This document shows positions 1-5,967 of a stretch of 8,153 nucleotides of DNA, piece after piece. The translations under genes were made by a program, and so were the position numbers. Origin of the DNA: Nitrososphaeria archaeon (GTDB lineage Archaea > Thermoproteota > Nitrososphaeria > Nitrososphaerales > Nitrososphaeraceae); contig JAJPIN010000132.1 in assembly GCA_021324715.1 (NCBI GenBank), positions 1 to 8,153 on the forward strand. The letters are read 5' to 3'. The notes under the pieces are model-generated. The model saw nothing but the letters and a program-made list of their open reading frames with translations, did not search any database and was not told the DNA's origin. The stretch's first letter is position 1; every line of letters starts with the position of its first letter.

Positions 1-71
1 GATCTGAAATCCAAACTTAATATTCGTGGCGTCATTTATATCAAAAATAAAAGAAATAGGTAGTACGAAAA

Positions 72-299
72 ATGAATATGAAAAAAATTAAGTCAGAACA
101 AAAATGGATGATAGCAGCGATTCCTAAAGTTATAAATGAACATAATCAGAATTGTGTTCTTTGCGGCAAACAAATTATTGACGAAAATGCTTTAGTCACA
201 CTTCGGAAGGCCGATGGAACTAACTATATGTTCCACAGTGATACCTGTATGAAAATTTTTCAAAAACTAAGTAGTGTATATGGTAGTAATTTAACATGA
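72..299 (+). CDS. small TRASH/YHS-like metal-binding protein
   Basis: This is a 75-residue soluble protein of unknown specific role. Residues 28-31 form a CxxC pair (C28, C31). About 24 residues later comes HSDTC (H55, C59) inside a hydrophobic-HSDTC-hydrophobic-K-hydrophobic stretch. That is the layout of treble-clef TRASH/YHS domains, which bind zinc or copper-like metals in metal sensors, chaperones and transporter tails; here the usual first Cys of the second pair is His. There is no signal peptide or membrane segment, so it is probably cytosolic. The N-terminal 25 residues are basic. The ATG at 72 is used; a second ATG two codons on is equally possible. Its TGA overlaps the ATG of the next small ORF (ATGA), which suggests coupled translation. 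The copper-storage gene 280 bases away on the other strand makes a metal role plausible, but that is inference. Confidence 0.75.
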   Translation: MNMKKIKSEQKWMIAAIPKVINEHNQNCVLCGKQIIDENALVTLRKADGTNYMFHSDTCMKIFQKLSSVYGSNLT

Positions 300-430
300 A
301 TGATAGTAAAACTATGTCAAAAATATTCACAGCCGACCAGCCCCAAAACACGAAGGATTCATCAACTAAGGTGTTAGCGTTATCAGTTCCACCGAATCCT
401 AACACAAGTATTTGCTTTTCATATTTTTAG
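296..430 (+). CDS. 44-residue ORF overlapping the upstream gene (ATGA)
   Basis: This short ORF begins at the ATG whose last two bases are part of the TGA stop of the preceding metal-binding gene, a typical coupling arrangement. It encodes a polar N-terminal half (MNDSKTMSK start, rich in Q, N, S, T and K) followed by VLALSVPPNPNTSICFSYF. I do not recognise a family. It has one cysteine, no signal peptide and no clear membrane helix. The end is abrupt and hydrophobic, so it could be the surviving N-terminus of a longer protein cut by an early stop. The opposite strand is also open over 220-405, so the coding assignment is not secure; the ATGA overlap is the main argument for this strand. Confidence 0.4.
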   Translation: MNDSKTMSKIFTADQPQNTKDSSTKVLALSVPPNPNTSICFSYF

Positions 431-564
431 TAAAATCCTAGTCTATTTTGAGCCGTTTTTTAGGGTCAAAAATGGTTCACAAACCTCCGAGTTGTTACTG
501 ATTTTAGAATACCATTAACATGAACAATTAGCGTCATGGCAATGAAAACCTCGGGGTTAACTCC

Positions 565-580
565 TTATTTTTATTTTTTG
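565..580 (+). terminator. T-rich tract, possible plus-strand terminator
   Basis: Runs of five and six T are separated by single A residues, with no clear hairpin before them. Archaeal termination often uses T-rich tracts alone. It lies 135 bases after the last plus-strand stop and just before the convergent copper-storage gene ends, where a terminator would be useful. This is a weak call. Confidence 0.25.
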
Positions 581-582
581 GA

Positions 583-948
583 TTACTTCCTTTGCTTTGC
601 TACCATTTCTTTACATATTTTTGAACACTCTCGACATACATTCGCACATTGTTTACAATGGTCCATATCATGTTCATCACATTCCTCAGCACAATCTTCG
701 CATACTTTGGCACAGTAGTCACAGAATTCTTTTGCACGGTTGCTGTCACGAGACATATGTTTAGATGCAAATCTGCATACGTCAGCACAATAGAAACAGA
801 GCTCTACACATTCCACAAGCGTATAATTAGCGTCTCGTAAACATAGGGTGCCACAGTATTCACATGAATTGGAACAATGATTACACGCTTCAATACATTC
901 TGCATATTTAGGATTATGAAATGAACTTGTATTTGTAATAGAACTCAT
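583..948 (-). CDS. four-helix-bundle copper-storage protein (Csp / DUF326 family)
   Basis: This 121-residue protein has 20 cysteines, spaced mostly as CxxC and CxxxC (C18, 22, 25, 29, 32, 36, 47, 51, 54, 58, 76, 79, 83, 86, 90, 98, 101, 105, 108, 112). This places Cys along one face of each of four helices, the signature of the Csp/DUF326 family. Family members line a four-helix bundle with thiolates and hold many Cu(I) ions. There is no Tat or Sec signal peptide, so it resembles the cytosolic Csp3 type rather than the exported Csp1 type. An acidic His-containing loop (DEHDMDH, about 91-97) precedes the last helix. Length is normal for the family. The ATG at 948 has a TATA-like box about 26 bases upstream and no Shine-Dalgarno, fitting a leaderless transcript. 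Ammonia oxidisers depend on copper enzymes, so a copper buffer fits the inferred organism. Confidence 0.93.
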   Translation of the reverse strand: MSSITNTSSFHNPKYAECIEACNHCSNSCEYCGTLCLRDANYTLVECVELCFYCADVCRFASKHMSRDSNRAKEFCDYCAKVCEDCAEECDEHDMDHCKQCANVCRECSKICKEMVAKQRK

Positions 949-967
949 GTCTACTATTAAACCAATA

Positions 968-978
968 TTTTATTTAAG
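968..978 (-). promoter_or_regulatory. TATA-like box of the copper-storage gene
   Basis: On the minus strand this reads CTTAAATAAAA, centred about 26 bases before the ATG at 948. That is the spacing expected for archaeal TBP binding when transcription starts at the start codon. No operator-like repeat is evident beside it. Confidence 0.5.
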
Positions 979-1028
979 AGTTGAAAACCGCAAACTCGTC
1001 AGAAAATCTATTAGATTAGTTTTTCTAA

Positions 1029-1226
1029 GTTCGCATATATGCAGATAAAGGCGGGACACCGAACGATCATGCAAGCGATGTTGCAAAATCACCAGGAGCA
1101 ACGGATAACAAGGAAGAATTCCACGCATGCAAAGATTCAGGACGTACCGCATCAGATTGTGCACACGATCCTCTTCAAAATGGAAAGTTCATACATAATT
1201 GGGCGCACAGTATAAATAAAAAATAA
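1029..1226 (+). pseudogene. start-less coding-looking remnant, hydrophilic protein C-terminus
   Basis: An open frame follows a TAA at 1026 and ends at TAA 1224. It contains no ATG, GTG or TTG, so it cannot be translated conventionally. It encodes about 65 residues of protein-like composition, for example GGTPNDHASDVAKSPGA and later DSGRTASDCAHDPLQNGK, ending in NKK. There are two cysteines (HAC and SDC) and frequent Asp, Gly, Lys and His. The first 40 bases from 1041 are 55% G+C, well above the surroundings. I read it as the C-terminal part of a gene that lost its 5' end, possibly a secreted hydrophilic protein; the family is not recognised. A competing frame (ATG 1039 to TAA 1215, 58 residues) has less protein-like content. 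The minus strand is also open here, so strand assignment is tentative. Confidence 0.35.
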
Positions 1227-1318
1227 TTTAGTATATACTATTGAGATATCGGAACTAAGAATTCTCGATTGGATTTTATGTCAAGTTTGGAGTAACGAAT
1301 AATTTTCTATTCCTTGAT

Positions 1319-1338
1319 AAAAAATCGGTTTTAAAACC
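1319..1338 (-). terminator. palindrome plus T6, candidate terminator of the secreted-protein gene
   Basis: Read on the minus strand, 13 bases after the stop of the secreted-protein gene there is a perfect 12-base palindrome GGTTTTAAAACC (1327-1338). It is followed after two bases by six T residues (1319-1324). The hairpin would be short and weak, but the T-run after it matches an intrinsic-type terminator. Confidence 0.45.
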
Positions 1339-1350
1339 CAGTGTTGATTT

Positions 1351-2127
1351 TTATCTTGCTATTATATTGTGTATGTGAAATGTGTGGTCTGTTAGTCTAT
1401 GTTCACATTCTGTTCCTTCGGGAGGATTTAACTCTTCAGCAGAGACACAAGCAAAAAAGTAATCTCCAACCCTAATGGGACCAATTTCAGGAGTCTTGTC
1501 ATAATGGAATGGAACTATTATGGTATTGTCCTTTGAATTTTTGAGCATCTTTTGCGCATCTACAGTCTTGGACTGAAGTTCACCTTTAATCATGGCAACT
1601 ACTTTAAGGTCTTTTACATCTTTTCTATCTGAAAGTGGTATATGGACGTCAATAGTCGGATTTTTTATTTCAGCACCAGTTACGGGTTTGAACGGTCCAC
1701 TTGAAAGGGTAATGACTGGTCCTGAACCTATGTCTATTGTATTTTTTCCATTCGGTTGCTCAATATTACCTTCCACACAGGAGTATGATTTCATTTCATT
1801 TGTAACAGATAGGGCATAAGCACATACTGCATACTCATCCCTGTCGCCAACACTCACGATATTATTTTTTTGATTAAATCGAAATGAAACAGTGGTGCTT
1901 TTTGATTTTAGGTCATTACCTGTCACATTCTTAACTTGTGTATCCCCGTTAGCGGTGGCTACAACCTTTAGTTTATCAGCATCATCTAATTTCTGTGTAT
2001 TTATTTTAGCATTAATTGTAAAATCTTTCTGTGAATTGGCTGCGTTGACGTTGGGAACCATTAATGCCAAAACTAAACTTAGAATAAATGGCATTAAAAT
2101 TGAGTTCTGAAATTTTGTAGGAATCAT
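1351..2127 (-). CDS. secreted protein with two tandem homologous domains
   Basis: This 258-residue protein starts at the ATG at 2127; a TTG directly upstream (2130) is the less likely start. Residues 1-29 form a Sec signal peptide: a short basic start, a hydrophobic core around 10-24 and a cleavage site after NVNA. The mature part contains two similar domains, about 36-120 and 158-243. Both carry an LKVVA strand (53-57, 174-178), a K/G-rich stretch, an (I)xVGD motif (93-95, 220-222) and a cysteine pair (C102/C117, C227/C241) of nearly equal spacing that could form one disulphide per domain. A PVITLSSGPFKPVTG-like linker joins them. The fold is probably all-beta and extracellular. I do not recognise the family and assign no function. 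There is no lipobox or C-terminal membrane anchor, so release outside the cell or loose attachment is likely. No neighbour suggests a partner. Confidence 0.85.
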   Translation of the reverse strand: MIPTKFQNSILMPFILSLVLALMVPNVNAANSQKDFTINAKINTQKLDDADKLKVVATANGDTQVKNVTGNDLKSKSTTVSFRFNQKNNIVSVGDRDEYAVCAYALSVTNEMKSYSCVEGNIEQPNGKNTIDIGSGPVITLSSGPFKPVTGAEIKNPTIDVHIPLSDRKDVKDLKVVAMIKGELQSKTVDAQKMLKNSKDNTIIVPFHYDKTPEIGPIRVGDYFFACVSAEELNPPEGTECEHRLTDHTFHIHNIIAR

Positions 2128-2221
2128 CAACTTGAATGGTCAATCCTTCTTTCTATTAACTTTAGTGGAATTTGAATTCAGTAGAAAAGACAAAATCATG
2201 ATTTTAATCGTCATTTATCCC

Positions 2222-2428
2222 TTAGGACATATCTCCTTTCCATATTGAATAACAATTTGGGAGCAGTAACTTACTATGGCCGTCTGTAGGAACAGCCATA
2301 TCAAAAATACCAATAAACAAAACTGTAAATATTATAATCAGAATAAGGACTATTATTGCACTTTGTATCCTTTCATGAAAGGAAAAATTATTGTTAAATA
2401 AATAAAATGGGATTCGTTTAAAAAAGCG
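2222..2428 (-). pseudogene. possible remnant of a one-helix membrane protein
   Basis: An open frame lies between in-frame stops on the minus strand and encodes up to 68 residues. It has a polar, aromatic N-terminal part ending in HERIQS, one strongly hydrophobic segment (AIIVLILIIIFTVLFIGIF, about 24-42), then a soluble tail with TDGHSK and a single Cys. The only ATG codons fall after the membrane segment or at the end, so no normal start exists. It may be a degenerate gene, or chance hydrophobicity in AT-rich DNA. The charged-hydrophobic-polar layout is the argument for a real former gene. No family is recognised. The rest of 2128-2459 shows nothing else. Confidence 0.22.
2420..2425 (-). terminator. 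T6 run after the universal stress protein gene
   Basis: Six consecutive A on the plus strand give T6 on the minus strand, about 35 bases after the stop of the stress-protein gene. There is no strong hairpin. Archaeal T-rich termination is plausible but weakly supported. Confidence 0.25.
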
Positions 2429-2459
2429 TTAGACAAACAAGATAGAAAAATGATTTTAA

Positions 2460-3023
2460 TTAACGAACTACCAATACAGGTATGTCTACGTTACCAATTA
2501 TTTTTCGTGCACTACTGAAAAAGGCTCTCACTCCAGAATCTAGATGTACACTCCTTAAGATTAACATATCGTAATTTCCCACCTTAATCTCTTTCACTAT
2601 TTCCTCTAAAGGATTACCTACTTTGAATTTATACGAAATTTTACTTTCACAGCCAGCTTCCCTACATCTCTTTATCTTTAATTCCATTTCTTCTATTACC
2701 GGTCCTTTAACCTCTTGTTTTATATTCTTGTTAGAACCTTGTGCAGAGACACCTTCTAAAGAGGCACCTTCTACTTTCTCAAATTTTTCTAAAATTCGTA
2801 GAATTTGTAACTCTGCTCCTGAATATTTGGATAGGGATACAGCATAGTTAAATACCTTATTTGATTCATCCTGTCCATCATCAGTAATTAAGATTTTACT
2901 AATAGATGGAACATTTTCTTTCGAAATTGAGTAGGCTTGAGATGCAACGCTGGATTCTTGTGTTGGGTTTAGGTTTGTTTTATCATTGTTGGAGGGGTCT
3001 ACACTCTCTTTATTATCAGTCAT
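2460..3023 (-). CDS. divergent universal stress protein (UspA family)
   Basis: The 187-residue protein has a polar, low-complexity N-terminal extension (about 1-40, rich in S, N, T and E) before a Usp domain at 42-187. Typical Usp features are the first strand KILITDDGQDES (43-54), a helix with A61 and the end DMLILRSVH...IPVLVV (152-186), matching the family's last alpha/beta unit. In ATP-binding members the G-x2-G-x9-G-S/T loop follows the strand. Here the equivalent is RSVHLDSGVRAFFSSARK, with the first Gly positions lost, so nucleotide binding is doubtful. C120 and C125 lie in the inserted region (RCREAGC). No membrane segment is present, so it is cytosolic. The family is linked to stress adaptation and signalling, with the exact role unknown in archaea. 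A TATA-like box 26 bases before the ATG indicates its own leaderless transcript. Confidence 0.9.
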   Translation of the reverse strand: MTDNKESVDPSNNDKTNLNPTQESSVASQAYSISKENVPSISKILITDDGQDESNKVFNYAVSLSKYSGAELQILRILEKFEKVEGASLEGVSAQGSNKNIKQEVKGPVIEEMELKIKRCREAGCESKISYKFKVGNPLEEIVKEIKVGNYDMLILRSVHLDSGVRAFFSSARKIIGNVDIPVLVVR

Positions 3024-3603
3024 AACATTATGTACATACGAGTCAATTTAAAGATTATGGGGATATAAAAAATGAGGTATTATTTTCCATCAGAACGTTA
3101 CGAATTGTCCACCAATCTCCTAATCGACTTTCCAAATTTATGAGATTTAGTCAAATTAATATTCAAATTAAATATACCAATTTGAAGCAAAGTTTCTATA
3201 AGATAAACGAGAAATTCAAATTACGACCCACCTGAAATTCCAGATTCATCCCTCCGGGCCTGAATATTTAAGTATTACTATATTGCCAATTGTTCCTGTT
3301 TTGGGTAAATGAACGTAATCATAAATTTCCTTTTGCTATCTCTATGAATCTACAAATAATTATTCATTGTAATGGAAAGCAGATATGTCTTAAGCCCTAA
3401 AAATGCAAACTTATAGAATCTCTAATGAGTATATCTCATTGATGATTATATGCTTTAATTTAGATTGATACAATGACGCGAATTGGGGTTCAGGAACGCA
3501 GAAATGAATCTAAAAAAAGTAATCTATTTTATATTTGTTGTCAATCTAGTAATTTTAAAAATTAGAAAGTAGATAAGGTACCGCATTATACTATTTTTTG
3601 ATT
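3024..3603. other. 580-base stretch without a convincing gene
   Basis: Besides the TATA-like box of the stress-protein gene, I find only weak signals. At 3424-3440 there is an inverted repeat with arms AATGAG/CTCATT around TATAT. Two overlapping micro-ORFs follow in different plus frames: 3473-3565 (30 residues, basic, with CC) and 3504-3572 (22 residues, MNLKK start then a hydrophobic stretch and a basic end, like a one-helix membrane peptide). At 3072-3143 a 23-residue ORF begins MRYYFPSERY. None is long enough to accept. A C/G-rich patch (ccctccgggcc) sits at 3250-3260. The stretch may carry regulatory DNA for the plus-strand gene at 3604 or an unrecognised small RNA. Confidence 0.4.
3045..3053 (-). 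promoter_or_regulatory. TATA-like box of the universal stress protein gene
   Basis: On the minus strand this reads CTTTAAATT, centred 26 bases before the ATG at 3023, the archaeal spacing for transcription that begins at the start codon. Confidence 0.5.
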
Positions 3604-3945
3604 ATGAAATTTGAGTGGTTAAGTCCTGAAGATCATGATAAGATCAATTACGAACTACATTATCTGGACAGGGTAGATCCGATTACTGGTCGATGGCGAG
3701 ATAATGAGAGTATGGATTTTAACCCATTCGTTTTACATAAATATAGAAATAATAAATTAGTTGAGATCGGGCCAAATTACATAAATTTCCTATTAAATGA
3801 GGGACAGGTCGAATGTGGTGTTGATTTTTATGTTTTTAAAGGAAAACTAGTAGTTCGGTCTAAAGAATTCTGCTATATTCCTGAAAAAGAACGTAAACAT
3901 TGGTTAAGCTTTATTATAGATATGAAGAATCAAAAACTTAGATAA
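3604..3945 (+). CDS. hypothetical protein, 113 residues
   Basis: This soluble protein is unlike any family I can name. The ATG at 3604 is chosen; a TTG two codons upstream (3598) is the only earlier start. Aromatic and charged residues are frequent (FEWLSPEDHDKINYELHYLDR at the start, W31, W100). Two cysteines (C71, C90) flank a likely beta-hairpin (DFYVFKGKLVVRS, 74-86), and the C-terminus is helical and basic. There is no signal peptide or membrane helix. The composition and sustained open frame look coding, and no competing long frame exists here. It stands alone, with empty DNA on both sides, and no clear TATA box lies at the expected distance. A nucleic-acid or small-ligand binding role would be a guess, so none is assigned. 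Confidence 0.72.
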   Translation: MKFEWLSPEDHDKINYELHYLDRVDPITGRWRDNESMDFNPFVLHKYRNNKLVEIGPNYINFLLNEGQVECGVDFYVFKGKLVVRSKEFCYIPEKERKHWLSFIIDMKNQKLR

Positions 3946-4128
3946 GGAACTAAAAATTAACAATTGATTGGAGGAAGTTAATTTGATTGTATAATCAAGA
4001 AACAACCCGACCAATTGTTTTGTGTTGTATGCGTTACAAATTACAGGTACTAAAAATTATAAAACGGCTTGCGAATAAGGAATAAGAACTCTTGAATTAG
4101 TAAAGTTTTTACTGTCCGAATCCAAATT

Positions 4129-4395
4129 CTAAATCCTTTTATTACTATTTACATAATCGCTATAACGCCTAGAAAATTCTTTATCTATCTCTTCATTCTT
4201 AATAATCTCCCCTCTACGTCCAGGAGACCTCATAACTTGTTGGTTAACGATTTTTCTTTCGTCCTCCAATTCGTTGAATCCAATATATTTATCGAATATT
4301 CGTTGTTTCTTCGTCCTTAGATATATGTTATATCTCTCTCTAAAGTCAGTTTCGACTATTGAAGAAATATTAACAGTCAATTTTGAGCTTTCCAC
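4129..4395 (-). CDS. hypothetical charged protein, 88 residues, GTG start
   Basis: The frame is closed by a stop two codons upstream of the GTG at 4395, so GTG is the first possible start. A TATA-like CTTATATG box lies about 26 bases before it, which supports a leaderless GTG transcript. The protein is highly charged. It has a beta-like start (KLTVNISSIVE), then probable helices rich in R, K, E and Y (FRERYNIYLRTKK; NELEDERKIVNQQ; EEIDKEFSRRYSDYV). No cysteine, signal peptide or membrane segment occurs. I do not recognise it. Its start overlaps by 19 bases the end of a TRASH-like remnant in another frame (4377-4463), so the two may once have been a coupled pair. Confidence 0.55.
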   Translation of the reverse strand: MESSKLTVNISSIVETDFRERYNIYLRTKKQRIFDKYIGFNELEDERKIVNQQVMRSPGRRGEIIKNEEIDKEFSRRYSDYVNSNKRI

Positions 4396-4463
4396 ATCTT
4401 AATACATTCCTCATCACATATAAGAATGAATCTTTGTCCATGAGCAATTCCAGAGATTATAAC
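4377..4463 (-). pseudogene. broken TRASH-like metal-binding remnant
   Basis: A 28-codon minus-strand frame after an in-frame TAA ends SGIAHGQRFILICDEECIK then MWKAQN. The hydrophobic-CDEEC-hydrophobic-K-hydrophobic-W pattern matches the second half of TRASH/YHS treble-clef domains. It also resembles the HSDTCMKIF part of the 75-residue protein at 72-299. No ATG, GTG or TTG precedes the motif and the first CxxC half is missing, so it appears to be a 5'-truncated copy. I could not find the lost half in the other frames upstream to 4560. Its TGA lies inside the start of the 88-residue gene. It is short, so chance remains possible. Confidence 0.33.
4417..4424 (-). promoter_or_regulatory. TATA-like box of the 88-residue gene
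   Basis: On the minus strand this reads CTTATATG, centred 25-26 bases before the GTG at 4395. Seven of its eight bases equal the box before the 36-residue zinc-ribbon gene. It lies inside the TRASH-like remnant, so the remnant's coding sequence would double as promoter. Confidence 0.45.
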
Positions 4464-4556
4464 TTATTTTTGGTAACTTAAATGAAATGCCGTACTCCGA
4501 TATCACATTTGGTAAATTAGACTATATTTGGTCATTCTTCCAGTAATAAATGAAAT

Positions 4557-5741
4557 CTAACTTTTAATTTTCAATAGAGGGGGACTGGCATGGCCAATAA
4601 TCGAATTATATAGAAATATATGCTTTTTAGCAACTTCCTTCCAGAGTAGATGTTTTCTTTGATCTACAACCGCATCTTTGTATTGCTTGTAACTCATTTT
4701 GAGTTTTAGAAGAGAATTTGAGAACTCTAAGGGATTACGATTAACCATCATCCCTAACTTCATATCAGAAAATTCCTTGAAAAATTCTAACTTACTTGAA
4801 ATAAACGGGAGTCCATGAGCTAGTCCATCGTACATTACACCTGAACCAGAAGTAACTTTGTAAGGAAGAATCAAAGCATCAACACAGTACAAGAGTAATG
4901 ACAAATCTCTGTCACTTAGAAAGCCCCTGTTCAAGTTGATAACGCCTTCATTTTCAAAATTATCCTTTAATTTTTCCCTTCCATAATGATTTCGTGAGGT
5001 GTTTATTACGATCTTCCAGCCCTTGGGCATCTTCATTTTTCCAATAATATCCCATCCCTTGGTTGCGGTCATGAATCCCATAGCTAATGCAAGGTTCTCA
5101 CCTTCAGGAAGTGAGAAGATCTTTCTTGCCTCATTTCTATCCATGGGAGGTGGACAGCTGGGCTCTGCTCCATGATATATTAACGTAGTACCTGGGATAA
5201 GATTCGCTAGATATTTAGAAAATACAACTCCGGCTTTATTGAGTCCTATTTTTTTCCTATTTAGAGAATTAAATGAATTATAATTTAGTAGATGTGTCCA
5301 ATAGTCGTAAGCCATCCGAAGAAAAGTTCCAAGGCGCCCAAATGATCTATTATTCAATGGAACTACCAATCTCATCCATTGAGTGAAAGTGTAAGCCGAA
5401 TGAAAAGTGGTGACTATAGGAACTGTGCATTCATTGTAAAAAGATTCTATATTTGTGTGTGTTTTTCCAGGATTTATTGGATCTAAGCGTATTCCATACA
5501 GTCCATGTTCATATTGTACGTGGACAACATCTGGTTCGACCTCTTTAACAATTTTTAAGAGGACTTCAGAATTATATTTATTATTTGGCGCGATGCCAAA
5601 ATAATCTCCATTTCCAGCTTCATTGCATGTGACATACACGCGCATGCCTTCACTTCTTAACGAATCGACTAGCTTTTTGCAGTAGCGTCCAACACCACCA
5701 TGCATGGGCGGAAACTCGGTTGAAATCATTAAAATCTTCAA
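4557..5741 (-). CDS. GT4-family glycosyltransferase (GT-B fold)
   Basis: This 394-residue cytosolic or peripheral enzyme probably transfers a sugar from a nucleotide-sugar to a glycan or lipid; donor and acceptor are unknown. The N-terminal Rossmann half has KILMISTEFPPMHGGVGRY (2-20) with the glycine loop GGVG (15-18), then DVVHVQYEHG (71-80) and TFHS (112-115), all typical of GT4. The C-terminal half has YHGAEPS (189-195), GFMTATKGWD (222-231), ALILPY (289-294) and GLAHGLPFIS (306-315). The usual E-x7-E phosphate/sugar-binding motif is replaced by SGSGVMYDG, a variant without the first Glu. The TTG at 5741 is chosen because it gives the family-typical start and has a TATA-like box 25-26 bases upstream; a TTG at 5774 or ATG at 5729 is also possible. 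It stands alone, so a link to surface glycans or protein glycosylation is inferred from family only. Confidence 0.9.
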   Translation of the reverse strand: MKILMISTEFPPMHGGVGRYCKKLVDSLRSEGMRVYVTCNEAGNGDYFGIAPNNKYNSEVLLKIVKEVEPDVVHVQYEHGLYGIRLDPINPGKTHTNIESFYNECTVPIVTTFHSAYTFTQWMRLVVPLNNRSFGRLGTFLRMAYDYWTHLLNYNSFNSLNRKKIGLNKAGVVFSKYLANLIPGTTLIYHGAEPSCPPPMDRNEARKIFSLPEGENLALAMGFMTATKGWDIIGKMKMPKGWKIVINTSRNHYGREKLKDNFENEGVINLNRGFLSDRDLSLLLYCVDALILPYKVTSGSGVMYDGLAHGLPFISSKLEFFKEFSDMKLGMMVNRNPLEFSNSLLKLKMSYKQYKDAVVDQRKHLLWKEVAKKHIFLYNSIIGHASPPLLKIKS

Positions 5742-5762
5742 ATCATAACACTCTGTAATTTC

Positions 5763-5771
5763 AATTATAAA
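5763..5771 (-). promoter_or_regulatory. TATA-like box that decides the glycosyltransferase start
   Basis: On the minus strand this reads TTTATAATT, centred about 26 bases before the TTG at 5741. It falls inside the longer frame opened by the TTG at 5774, so it favours the shorter 394-residue protein. A second AT-rich box at 5808-5818 would instead serve an upstream start. Confidence 0.42.
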
Positions 5772-5967
5772 CAATAAATTATACTCGTCACGCTATATCA
5801 TCCTTTGTATTTATAATTAATATTACGATGTGGTTGTAGGACCATTCTATAGTAACATTAGAGTATAATAATTATTTTAAAAGTTCCCAATTACGGAAAA
5901 TTATTTGTAAGGATGTGGAATATATCTAAACATTATTAAGTCTATTGTATCCATAATATAGTAATTA

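Noticed and set aside
220..405. 61-residue minus-strand frame
   Set aside because: It overlaps the CxxC/HxxxC gene and its coupled ORF. It starts with GTG and its product has no motif.
536..840. Plus-strand frames (536-718, 649-840) and a second minus frame (600-788) over the copper-storage gene
   Set aside because: They are shadows of the regularly Cys-patterned Csp frame, whose spacing cannot be chance.
970..1164. 64-residue minus-strand frame
   Set aside because: Its product is Leu/Cys/Arg-rich and lacks a recognisable motif. The plus-strand frame here is more protein-like, though it is itself only a remnant.
1039..1215. 58-residue plus frame starting at ATG 1039
   Set aside because: It has a start codon, but its Gln/Ile/His/Met-heavy product looks like a shifted reading of the adjacent better frame.
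1592..2110. Plus-strand frames 1592-1819 and 1892-2110
   Set aside because: They are antisense shadows of the secreted-protein gene, which has a signal peptide and internal repeats.
2623..2847. 74-residue plus-strand frame
   Set aside because: It is antisense to the universal stress protein, whose domain is recognisable.
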